From Planctomycetaceae bacterium (GTDB lineage: Bacteria; Planctomycetota; Planctomycetia; Pirellulales; Pirellulaceae), in assembly GCA_007124535.1 (NCBI GenBank), contig SLEY01000362.1:1-9253 (forward strand): DNA of 9,253 nt. The letters are read 5' to 3'. The notes beneath the pieces were generated by a model that saw only the letters and a list, made by a program, of their open reading frames with translations, ran no database searches and was not told the DNA's origin. Below are positions 1 to 5,906 of this stretch, in pieces. The translations under genes and the position numbers were made by a program. Positions within the stretch are counted from its first letter, which is position 1. The number at the start of each line of letters is the position of its first letter.

Positions 1-113
1 AAAATGTTGTCCACCGGCGTGTCATCCTCGGTTACCAGATGTTCGACGTTCGGTCGCAATTCCGGCGGAAGAACCTGCGGGATGTCGCAAGAGAGCAGGG
101 ATTCCGTCGCCAT
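1..113 (-). CDS. Uma2-family (PD-(D/E)XK-like) protein, N-terminal fragment
   Basis: Read on the minus strand from the ATG at 113-111, this gives 37 codons running off the window edge. The peptide begins MATESLLSCDIP and continues through LPPELRPNVEHL and VTEDDTPVDNI. The EHLVTEDDTPVDNI stretch closely resembles, from memory, the N-terminus of Uma2-family proteins found in many copies in Gemmata-type planctomycetes. The family has a restriction-endonuclease-like fold and its cellular role is poorly known. The catalytic part lies outside the window, so activity cannot be judged. An AGGAAA-like ribosome site lies about 7 bases before the ATG, which supports this start. The gene is divergent from the Hsp70-like gene. 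The family call rests on a short piece of sequence. Confidence 0.6.
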   Translation of the reverse strand, partial: MATESLLSCDIPQVLPPELRPNVEHLVTEDDTPVDNI

Positions 114-243
114 GATCCGTTTCCTGACCACAAAAAACAACAAGGTTCCAGGTGTCATCAATCCTTTCATTCTGACCTGTCAGCGGGGTATTGGCAACCA
201 CAGGTTCTCGAAAGATGTGGCCGACGCGGCTTCTGAAACCGCT

Positions 244-280
244 CGTCACGTGGTGGGGTGGTGTACCCGTCGCGTGGTGG
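244..280. repeat. Short direct repeat pair upstream of the Hsp70-like gene
   Basis: CGTCACGTGGTGG at 244-256 recurs as CGTCGCGTGGTGG at 268-280, with one mismatch and 24 bases from start to start. The pair lies about 100 bases before the Hsp70-like start codon. It could be a tandem regulator-binding site or a chance repeat in G/T-rich sequence. Confidence 0.4.
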
Positions 281-364
281 CTAGACTTTGTGGTTTACGC
301 CCCCGGGTTTGCGAAGGACGTTTCTTCCTGCCTGGCGGGGGGAAATCATGGTCTGGCAAGCGGG

Positions 365-371
365 AAGGGAG
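365..371 (+). promoter_or_regulatory. Ribosome binding site deciding the Hsp70-like start
   Basis: AAGGGAG lies 7 bases before the ATG at 379. It supports that start over the 125 in-frame codons upstream and over the out-of-frame ATG at 348. The Hsp70 domain begins directly after the 379 start. Confidence 0.7.
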
Positions 372-378
372 TTTATCG

Positions 379-2130
379 ATGAGTTCATCCGTACCCAATG
401 CGGTTGGGATCGATCTGGGAACCACCTTTTCGGCACTGGCACATGTAGATCGTTCGGGGCGACCGTGGACCGTGTCCAATGCGGAGGGAGACCTGCTGAC
501 CGCCAGTGCCTTGTTTTTGGACCCGCAGATGGGGTTGATTGTGGGGCGGCAAGCGGTCAAGGCGGCGGAGTTTGAACCGCAGCGAGTGGCTCAGTTTGTC
601 AAGCGGCAGATGGGACGGTCGCAATTCCGACCGGGCCTGGACGGTCGCGAGCTTCCGCCCGCGGTACTCCAGGCCGGCATATTGCGTAAACTAAGGCGGG
701 ATGCCGAGTTGCGACTGGGCTCCATCGCCCGGGCGGTGATCACCGTTCCCGCCCATTTCAATGAACCGCGCCGCCGAGCCACGCAGGATGCGGGGGTGCT
801 CGCGGGCCTGGAGGTGTTGGACATTATCAACGAGCCCACGGCAGCGGCCATTGCCTTCGGCGTCCAGGAAGGTTTTCTGACTCCCCGGGCGGAAAGCCCC
901 GATCGGCAATTGATCCTGGTCTACGACTTAGGCGGCGGGACTTTTGATGTGACCCTGATGAGCATCCAGGATCGGCATTACCAGACGTTGGCGACCGCCG
1001 GTGACGTGCATTTGGGCGGGATGGATTGGGACCAGCGGATTGTCGACCACTTGGCCACTCGATTCGAAGAACAATTCGGGTTGGACCCCCGTAACGACGC
1101 GCGGGCCTTGGGGCGTCTGCGGCTGGAGGCCGTCGAAGCGAAACACGCGCTGTCGGCACGTGATGAAGTCCCCCTGCAGTTCGCCCACGACAGTCAGCGC
1201 CTGTCACTCACGCTCTCACGCCAGGAATTCGAGACGCTTACGGAAGAACTGTTGGATCGCACGTTGCTGACCGCGATGAAAGTACTCCAAGCCGCCGGCT
1301 GCCAATGGAGCGATCTGACCCGGTTGCTGCTGGTCGGCGGAGCCACACGCATGCCGATGGTTCCGCGAATGCTCCAGCAGGAAACGGGTCTTGCCCCGGA
1401 TCGCTCGCTGGCAGCCGATGAAGCGGTCGCCCACGGGGCGGCCATCTACGCCACCTTGCTGAATGACCCGAACCATCCGCACTATCAAGGGCTCTCCCTG
1501 TGCAATGTCAATTCCCATGATTTGGGGGTCTTGGCGTTCGAGCCGGGAACCGGGATGCGCCGCCGACAAGTGCTGATCCCGCGCAATACCCCGCTGCCCG
1601 CCGCCGGAGTCAGTGATTTCGTGACCCGCCGCGATGGTCAGACCAGCGTTCGTGTGCAGGTGGTCGAAGGTGGGGATCCGACCGGCAGCCACTCCACGCC
1701 GATCGGAAAATGTGTGGTGTCGAACCTGCCCGCCGGGCTTCCCGCTCGCAGCCGGATCCGCGTCGGGTTCAACTATTCGGCCAGCGGGTTGCTGACGGTC
1801 GGTGCCGCCCTGCCGGGAACCGGCTGTCATCAAGCCATCCTCATCCAACGTACGGCCAGCTTGAGCGAAGAGACCCGCCGCGGGTGGGAAACCGCCCTGA
1901 ACAACGACCTGAAAGACCTACCCAGTCCCGCGGACTTGTCCCCCACTCCAGCGCCTCCAGACGCCCTACCACAGGATACGCCTCCGGAAACCCGCGATAC
2001 GGAAGCCGCGCATGCCGACGAGGCCATCGTGATCACGCAACCCGAAAAGGACGACTCGGTCGACGCCGCGCTGGAGGCATTCTTCCGGAAGAATACCGGC
2101 CCGACACCCGGGCCGAAAAAACGGCGCTGA
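379..2130 (+). CDS. Hsp70-family protein with reduced C-terminal region
   Basis: Predicted 583-residue cytoplasmic protein of the DnaK/Hsp70 ATPase family. The nucleotide-binding domain fills about residues 8-365. It has phosphate-1 motif DLGTT (12-16), NEPTAAA (151-157), phosphate-2 motif DLGGGTFD (183-190), GGMDWD (213-218) and the adenosine motif LLVGGATR (317-324), so ATP binding and hydrolysis look intact. Lys75 in FVKRQMGR may match the catalytic lysine of DnaK. After it comes a beta-rich segment (about 370-490) resembling a substrate-binding domain, a short helix (about 495-515), then a Pro/Asp/Glu-rich tail from about 515 ending in KKRR. The full helical lid and EEVD-like end of DnaK are absent. 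It is not next to dnaJ or grpE, so it is probably a specialised paralogue and not the housekeeping chaperone. Clients are unknown. It converges on trmL. Confidence 0.9.
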   Translation: MSSSVPNAVGIDLGTTFSALAHVDRSGRPWTVSNAEGDLLTASALFLDPQMGLIVGRQAVKAAEFEPQRVAQFVKRQMGRSQFRPGLDGRELPPAVLQAGILRKLRRDAELRLGSIARAVITVPAHFNEPRRRATQDAGVLAGLEVLDIINEPTAAAIAFGVQEGFLTPRAESPDRQLILVYDLGGGTFDVTLMSIQDRHYQTLATAGDVHLGGMDWDQRIVDHLATRFEEQFGLDPRNDARALGRLRLEAVEAKHALSARDEVPLQFAHDSQRLSLTLSRQEFETLTEELLDRTLLTAMKVLQAAGCQWSDLTRLLLVGGATRMPMVPRMLQQETGLAPDRSLAADEAVAHGAAIYATLLNDPNHPHYQGLSLCNVNSHDLGVLAFEPGTGMRRRQVLIPRNTPLPAAGVSDFVTRRDGQTSVRVQVVEGGDPTGSHSTPIGKCVVSNLPAGLPARSRIRVGFNYSASGLLTVGAALPGTGCHQAILIQRTASLSEETRRGWETALNNDLKDLPSPADLSPTPAPPDALPQDTPPETRDTEAAHADEAIVITQPEKDDSVDAALEAFFRKNTGPTPGPKKRR

Positions 2131-2137
2131 GCACCTG

Positions 2138-2175
2138 AAAAAATCGTCGCAGTGCCTCGGGCGTCGTGACACGCG
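2138..2175 (-). terminator. Likely rho-independent terminator of trmL
   Basis: On the minus strand CGC-GTGTC (2175-2168) can pair with GGCAC-T-GCG (2156-2148): eight pairs including one G-U, with one bulged T and an 11-base loop. Six T's (2143-2138) follow after four bases. It lies 38 bases past the trmL stop. On the plus strand no T-run follows the stem, so it would not terminate the Hsp70-like gene by this route. Confidence 0.4.
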
Positions 2176-2212
2176 GAGATGGTAAATGTAACGTCGATTG
2201 TGATTTCCGGCG

Positions 2213-2710
2213 CTAGAGTGGATTCTGCCTGGCCCATTCGTAGGCTGCGATGGCTACCGAGCAAGCCAGATTCAGACTCCGTGCTGCGGAGCGCATCGGG
2301 ATCCGCAGGCACCGTTCGCCTCCCGCCTGGAGCAAAGAGGGGGGCAACCCCTGCGTTTCGCTTCCAAAGACCAGCACATCGGCGGGTCCGAAATCGGCGG
2401 TTGTATACAACCGTCGCGCTTTCTTGGAGAAGAACCAGATCGGCAACGGCGGCAGTTGCTGCAACAACGTCTGCCAATCGGCGACCCGCTCCCATTGCAA
2501 GTGCTGCCAGTAATCCAAGCCCGCACGACGCAAACGTCGCTCGTCCAATCGGAACCCGAGGGGGCCCACCAACCAGAGTTTGGCATTCAAGGCCACACAC
2601 GTGCGGCCAATGGATCCCGTGTTGTGGGGGATTTCAGGCTCATATAAGACCACATGCAGCCGGTTTGGCAAATCTCGTTCCGATTTTTCAGGCTCCGTTG
2701 TGGCAGTCAT
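2213..2710 (-). CDS. trmL: tRNA (cytidine/uridine-34-2'-O)-methyltransferase TrmL, SPOUT family
   Basis: Predicted 165-residue protein, close to the usual length of TrmL (about 155-160). TrmL uses S-adenosylmethionine to methylate the 2'-OH of wobble nucleotide 34 in certain leucine tRNAs. SPOUT signatures are clear: an N-terminal VVLYEPEIPHNTGSIGRTC block (20-38), WLVGPLGF (46-53), VFGSETQGLP (114-123) as cofactor-binding motif 2, and IPMRSAARSLNLACSVAI (137-154) as motif 3, which forms the trefoil knot. The compact size without an N-terminal extension favours TrmL over TrmH or RlmB. I chose the ATG at 2710 because the family's conserved block begins soon after it. The frame stays open another 36 codons upstream, but these look non-family and cross the likely promoter. 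No strong ribosome site is visible. Confidence 0.9.
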   Translation of the reverse strand: MTATTEPEKSERDLPNRLHVVLYEPEIPHNTGSIGRTCVALNAKLWLVGPLGFRLDERRLRRAGLDYWQHLQWERVADWQTLLQQLPPLPIWFFSKKARRLYTTADFGPADVLVFGSETQGLPPSLLQAGGERCLRIPMRSAARSLNLACSVAIAAYEWARQNPL

Positions 2711-2743
2711 GATGTACGCGGTTCCCGGATTCGAAGGGGTAAA

Positions 2744-2749
2744 ATTATA
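2744..2749 (-). promoter_or_regulatory. Likely -10 box of the trmL promoter
   Basis: On the minus strand there is a perfect TATAAT about 34 bases before the trmL ATG, preceded by a run of seven T's. No good -35 hexamer is found at 16-18 bases. GGGT/ACCC (2737-2740 and 2750-2753) flank the box as a small inverted repeat. Transcription would start near 2737. Confidence 0.45.
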
Positions 2750-2837
2750 ACCCAAAAAAACAATCGCCGCCCCGATCCGTGGTGATTCGACTTGCTGGCC
2801 GTCGGGTGGGTCGCGCACGCGAGTGAAGTTATTTTTT

Positions 2838-2850
2838 AAACCTATGGTTG
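2838..2850. promoter_or_regulatory. Candidate operator of the SUF operon regulator
   Basis: AAACCTATGGTTG contains the perfect palindrome AACC-TAT-GGTT (2839-2849), and its last three bases are the start of the -35 box. It can also be read as AAAC-N5-GTTG. That is one base and one spacing step from the CAAC-N6-GTTG site I recall for cyanobacterial SufR. Binding here would block the promoter, fitting autorepression by the first gene of the operon. The assignment is inferred from position and resemblance only. Confidence 0.3.
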
Positions 2851-2875
2851 CAAAAAATGCGTCGATGCCTATAAA
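2848..2875 (+). promoter_or_regulatory. Sigma-70-type promoter of the SUF operon
   Basis: TTGCAA (2848-2853) and TATAAA (2870-2875) are separated by 16 bases, and an A/T-rich stretch (2829-2840) lies just upstream. The expected start is near 2882, leaving a leader of about 36 bases before the regulator gene. No other promoter is obvious before sufC. Confidence 0.55.
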
Positions 2876-2903
2876 GGGCTAAGGCAATGCATTACGATGG
2901 GAT

Positions 2904-2909
2904 GAGGAG
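2904..2909 (+). promoter_or_regulatory. Ribosome binding site of the sufR-like gene
   Basis: GAGGAG lies 8 bases before the ATG at 2918. The in-frame GTG at 2909 overlaps this site and so is unlikely to be the start. Confidence 0.65.
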
Positions 2910-2917
2910 TGTGGCAG

Positions 2918-3535
2918 ATGGCTGAGGGATCCATATCTTCGGACGCGGCGATTCTGGAGTTGCTTCGTCAGCACGAGGTGATGACGGTGACGGAGATGAT
3001 GTCCGAATTGGGGGTCACTTCGACGGCTGTCCGCCATCGACTCAACCGTTTGATGGATCAGGAGTATGTCGCGCGCTCGGCGGTGCGCTATGGTCGGGGG
3101 CGTCCCAGCCATCGTTATCGTCTGACGGGCAAAGGCCGGCGGAAGACGGGGTCGAATTTTCAGGATTTGGCCCTGGCGCTCTGGCAGGAAATCGCACGTT
3201 TGGAAAATCCGGAGATTCGACGGCGAACGATGGAGCGATTGGCCGACCGTCTTGCTGTGATGTACGCGGATCGTATCCAAGGGCAGACATTGGAAGAGAA
3301 GATGCAGGCATTGACGGAGTTGTTTGCGGAGCGGCAGATTCCGATGGATGTGCAGCACGACGAAAAATTCCCCATACTAAAAACAGCGGCATGCCCCTAC
3401 CCCGATCTGGCCGGAGAAGATCGTGCGATTTGCAGTGTCGAACAGATGCTGTTTTCCGAATTGCTGGGGCAGAAGATCCGTTTGTCCCAGTGCCGTTTGG
3501 ATGGAGCAGCCTGCTGCAGTTTTGCCTCGGACTGA
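2918..3535 (+). CDS. SufR-like iron-sulfur winged-helix transcriptional regulator
   Basis: Predicted 205-residue DNA-binding protein. Residues about 10-70 form a DeoR/ArsR-type winged helix, with recognition helix around VTSTAVRHRLNRL (33-45) and a basic wing YGRGRPSHRYRLT (58-70). A helical middle region, likely for dimerisation, follows. The C-terminus carries Cys159, Cys172, Cys192, Cys199 and Cys200 (C-X12-C-X19-C-X6-CC), with CPYPDL and LLGQKI context. SufR proteins bind a [4Fe-4S] cluster through C-terminal cysteines and repress suf genes when the cluster is present. The first CX12C matches what I recall for SufR; the later spacing differs. Being first gene of a SUF operon, as in actinobacteria, supports the role. 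Cluster binding and repression are inferred. It could instead be a related cysteine-rich regulator of the same superfamily. Confidence 0.8.
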   Translation: MAEGSISSDAAILELLRQHEVMTVTEMMSELGVTSTAVRHRLNRLMDQEYVARSAVRYGRGRPSHRYRLTGKGRRKTGSNFQDLALALWQEIARLENPEIRRRTMERLADRLAVMYADRIQGQTLEEKMQALTELFAERQIPMDVQHDEKFPILKTAACPYPDLAGEDRAICSVEQMLFSELLGQKIRLSQCRLDGAACCSFASD

Positions 3536-3588
3536 GCAGCGCGTCTCCGGACGTTTCGAGGATCGTAATTGAGGGACCAGGCCGATTC

Positions 3589-4407
3589 ATGAGTAACACG
3601 CTAAAGATTTCCGATCTGCACGTTTCAGTGGAAGGCAAGCCCATCTTGCGAGGGGTGAATTTGCAGATCGAACATGGCCAGACGCACGCCCTGATGGGTC
3701 CGAACGGATCCGGCAAGAGCACGTTGGGACTGGCCATTATGGGGCATCCGAAGTATGAGATCACGGCAGGCTCGATCTGGTTGGACGACCTGGACCTGAC
3801 CGAACTGAGTGCGGACCGGCGGGCTCGAGCGGGCTTGTTCATGGCTTTTCAGCGGCCGGTGGCCATCCCCGGGGTCAAATTGGCCGATTTCCTCCGCCAT
3901 GCGACGACGAATTCGCGCCACCCGGAGCGGAAGGAGGGCGAGGAGTTGTTGCCGATGCGGCAGTTTCGCAAGGAATTGCGGGGCAAGATGGACCAGTTGC
4001 GTATGGATTTTGAATTTGCGCGGCGGTACGTCAACGACGGGTTCTCCGGAGGCGAGATGAAGCGAGCGGAGATCCTGCAGCTGGCCATGCTCCAGCCGAA
4101 ATTCGCCATTTTGGACGAGACCGACAGCGGTTTGGATGCGGATGCTGTCCGATTGGCCAGCGAGAGTATCGCGGAGATCGGACGCGAGAAGATGGGGCTG
4201 TTGATCATCACCCACCACGATAAATTACTGGAGCACAACCCGCCCGAGTTCACTCATGTCATGCTCGGTGGCCGGATTGTCGAGTCGGGTGGCGTGGAAT
4301 TGGCACATGAGCTGCACAGCCTGGGATACGATCGGATTCGCCGGACGTATCCGGAGGCGGAGGCTCGCAACCGCCAGTTATTGGAGAAAGAAGCTGTCAC
4401 GGGGTGA
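3589..4407 (+). CDS. sufC: Fe-S cluster assembly ATPase SufC
   Basis: Predicted 272-residue ABC-type ATPase, near the family's usual 245-270. SufC powers the cytoplasmic SufBC2D scaffold. ATP-driven dimerisation reshapes the SufB-SufD core so that clusters can form. All motifs are present: Walker A GPNGSGKST (37-45), Q-loop FQRP (87-90), signature FSGGEMKR (152-159), Walker B with catalytic glutamate ILDE (174-177), D-loop SGLD (180-183) and H-loop His209 in ITHHD. FSGGEMKR and LDETDSGLD are typical of SufC and separate it from transporter ATPases, and no membrane partner is nearby. The ATG at 3589 starts the domain directly. A GAGGGACC stretch lies upstream at a rather long distance. The gap from the regulator is 53 bases, without a visible promoter. 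A charged C-terminal extension (about 255-272) is slightly longer than in E. coli. Confidence 0.97.
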   Translation: MSNTLKISDLHVSVEGKPILRGVNLQIEHGQTHALMGPNGSGKSTLGLAIMGHPKYEITAGSIWLDDLDLTELSADRRARAGLFMAFQRPVAIPGVKLADFLRHATTNSRHPERKEGEELLPMRQFRKELRGKMDQLRMDFEFARRYVNDGFSGGEMKRAEILQLAMLQPKFAILDETDSGLDADAVRLASESIAEIGREKMGLLIITHHDKLLEHNPPEFTHVMLGGRIVESGGVELAHELHSLGYDRIRRTYPEAEARNRQLLEKEAVTG

Positions 4408-4431
4408 ACCAGACGCATTTCGAACGAAAGA

Positions 4432-4456
4432 CTCGCCGGTTGGGGCGAGAAGGGAG
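4432..4456 (+). promoter_or_regulatory. Hairpin abutting the sufB ribosome binding site
   Basis: CTCGCC (4432-4437) and GGCGAG (4444-4449) form a perfect six-pair, GC-rich stem with loop GGTTGG. The ribosome site AAGGGAG (4450-4456) follows at once, 9 bases before the sufB ATG. There is no T-run, so it is not a classical terminator. It could guard the mRNA against decay or tune sufB translation relative to sufC. Confidence 0.4.
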
Positions 4457-4465
4457 TACGGAACC

Positions 4466-5881
4466 ATGCCTGCGGAAACTGCGACGAGGCCGCCGAAGGA
4501 TGCCATCGGCGAGATCAACAAATACGATTTCCGTACGGAGAGCAAGGCGATCTTCAAGGCTCGCAAAGGTCTCGATCAGGAGATCGTTCGCCAGATCTCG
4601 GAGATGAAAGAGGAACCGGCTTGGATGCGAGATTTCCGCCTGCAGGCGCTGCAGATTTTCGAGTCCAAACCGATGCCTCGCTGGGGTGGCCAACTGAGCC
4701 TGAATTTTCAGGATATCTTTTACTACTTGAAGCCGACGGACGGGCAGGGACGGACCTGGGATGACGTCCCCCAGGAAATCAAGGATACGTTCGAGAAGCT
4801 GGGAATCCCGGAAGCCGAGCGGAAATTCCTTTCAGGGGTCAAAGCGCAATTCGAGAGCGAGGTGGTCTACGGCTCCTTGAAGGAAGACATGGCAGCCAAA
4901 GGGGTGCTGTTTACCGACACCGATACGGCGGTCCGGGAGCATGCGGACTTGGTCCGCGAGCACTTTGCGACGGTCATTCCGCCGAATGACAACAAATTCG
5001 CAGCTCTCAATTCGGCGGTCTGGTCGGGCGGTTCGTTCATTTATGTCCCTCCGGGCGTGAAGATCGATTTCCCGTTGCAGGCCTATTTCCGCATCAATGC
5101 GGAGAGCATGGGCCAGTTCGAGCGGACGTTGATCGTGGTCGACGAGGGGGCGGAAATCCACTATGTCGAAGGGTGCACCGCGCCCATGTATTCCACGGAG
5201 AGTTTGCACTCGGCCGTGGTCGAAATCATCGTCAAGCGGGGCGGCCGGTGCCGGTATACCACGATCCAGAACTGGGCGAACAACATCTACAATCTGGTGA
5301 CCAAACGGGCGATGGCCTATGGCGATGCGACCATGGAATGGGTGGATGGCAATCTGGGCAGCCGGCTGACCATGAAGTATCCGGCCGTCTACATGATGGA
5401 GCCGGGGGCCCGTGGTGAAATCCTGTCGATCGCGTTCGCGGGCGCCGGCCAGCATCAGGATGCGGGGGCGAAACTGGTCCATTGCGCGCCGCATACCAGC
5501 GGGCAGATCACCTCGAAATCGATCTCGAAGAATGGCGGGCGGAGCAGCTATCGCGGCCTGGTCAAAGTGGAGAAGGGCGCGCGCTACGCCAAGTCGAACG
5601 TGGTGTGCGATGCCTTGATCCTGGACCCGGCCAGCCGGAGCGACACCTATCCCTATATCGAAATCGCCGAGCAGGACGTGTCCGTCGGCCATGAGGCGAG
5701 TGTCTCCCGGATCGGCGAGGAGCAATTGTTCTACTTGATGAGCCGCGGACTGAGCGAGTCGGAAGCCAGCACGATGATCGTCAATGGCTTCATCGAACCC
5801 CTGGTCAAGGAGTTGCCCATGGAGTACGCGGTGGAGATGAATCGTCTGATCCAGTTGCAAATGGAAGGCTCGGTCGGCTGA
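4466..5881 (+). CDS. sufB: Fe-S cluster assembly scaffold protein SufB
   Basis: Predicted 471-residue cytoplasmic scaffold of the SufBC2D complex, of normal family length. SufB accepts persulfide sulfur and, with SufD, builds nascent Fe-S clusters. Conserved blocks are easy to see: LNSAVWSGGSFIYVPPGVKI (181-200), EGCTAPMYSTESLHSA (235-250), YTTIQNWANNIYNLVTKRA (264-282), HTSGQITSKSISKNGG (343-358) and RIGEEQLFYLMSRGLSE (415-431). Cys381 in SNVVCDALILD sits where the essential cysteine of E. coli SufB (Cys405) is expected. Glu410 after His409 in GHEAS probably matches the neighbouring acidic ligand. Other cysteines are 237, 262 and 340. SufB genes are frequent intein sites; here the conserved blocks run on uninterrupted, so no intein is present. 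The start follows AAGGGAG and a hairpin; the gap from sufC is 58 bases. Confidence 0.97.
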   Translation: MPAETATRPPKDAIGEINKYDFRTESKAIFKARKGLDQEIVRQISEMKEEPAWMRDFRLQALQIFESKPMPRWGGQLSLNFQDIFYYLKPTDGQGRTWDDVPQEIKDTFEKLGIPEAERKFLSGVKAQFESEVVYGSLKEDMAAKGVLFTDTDTAVREHADLVREHFATVIPPNDNKFAALNSAVWSGGSFIYVPPGVKIDFPLQAYFRINAESMGQFERTLIVVDEGAEIHYVEGCTAPMYSTESLHSAVVEIIVKRGGRCRYTTIQNWANNIYNLVTKRAMAYGDATMEWVDGNLGSRLTMKYPAVYMMEPGARGEILSIAFAGAGQHQDAGAKLVHCAPHTSGQITSKSISKNGGRSSYRGLVKVEKGARYAKSNVVCDALILDPASRSDTYPYIEIAEQDVSVGHEASVSRIGEEQLFYLMSRGLSESEASTMIVNGFIEPLVKELPMEYAVEMNRLIQLQMEGSVG

Positions 5882-5906
5882 GCCCGAGGAGGCAAGGACA
5901 AGGAAG

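Larger units (their letters stand above)
114..378. other. Divergent intergenic region between the Uma2 gene and the Hsp70-like gene
   Basis: This stretch of about 265 bases should carry both promoters of the divergent pair. I find no convincing -35/-10 pair on either strand. It contains a 13-base near-perfect direct repeat (244-256 and 268-280), listed separately. An open frame runs through it in phase with the Hsp70-like gene, but its translation shows no protein-like features and overlaps the Uma2 gene, so I treat it as non-coding. Confidence 0.6.

Noticed and set aside
4..378. Extended N-terminus of the Hsp70-like protein (125 extra codons)
   Set aside because: The extension overlaps the divergent Uma2 start and looks random. 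The ATG at 379 has a good ribosome site and begins right before the first Hsp70 motif.
1216..1848. Minus-strand open frame of about 210 codons within the Hsp70-like gene
   Set aside because: The opposite strand carries the Hsp70 motifs, and this translation resembles no family I know and has no ribosome site of note.
2711..2818. N-terminal extension of TrmL up to a Met at 2818
   Set aside because: The added 36 residues are not part of the family and would cross the TATAAT box assigned to trmL.
4466..5881. Possible intein in SufB
   Set aside because: SufB is a frequent intein host, but the length is normal and all conserved blocks are continuous.
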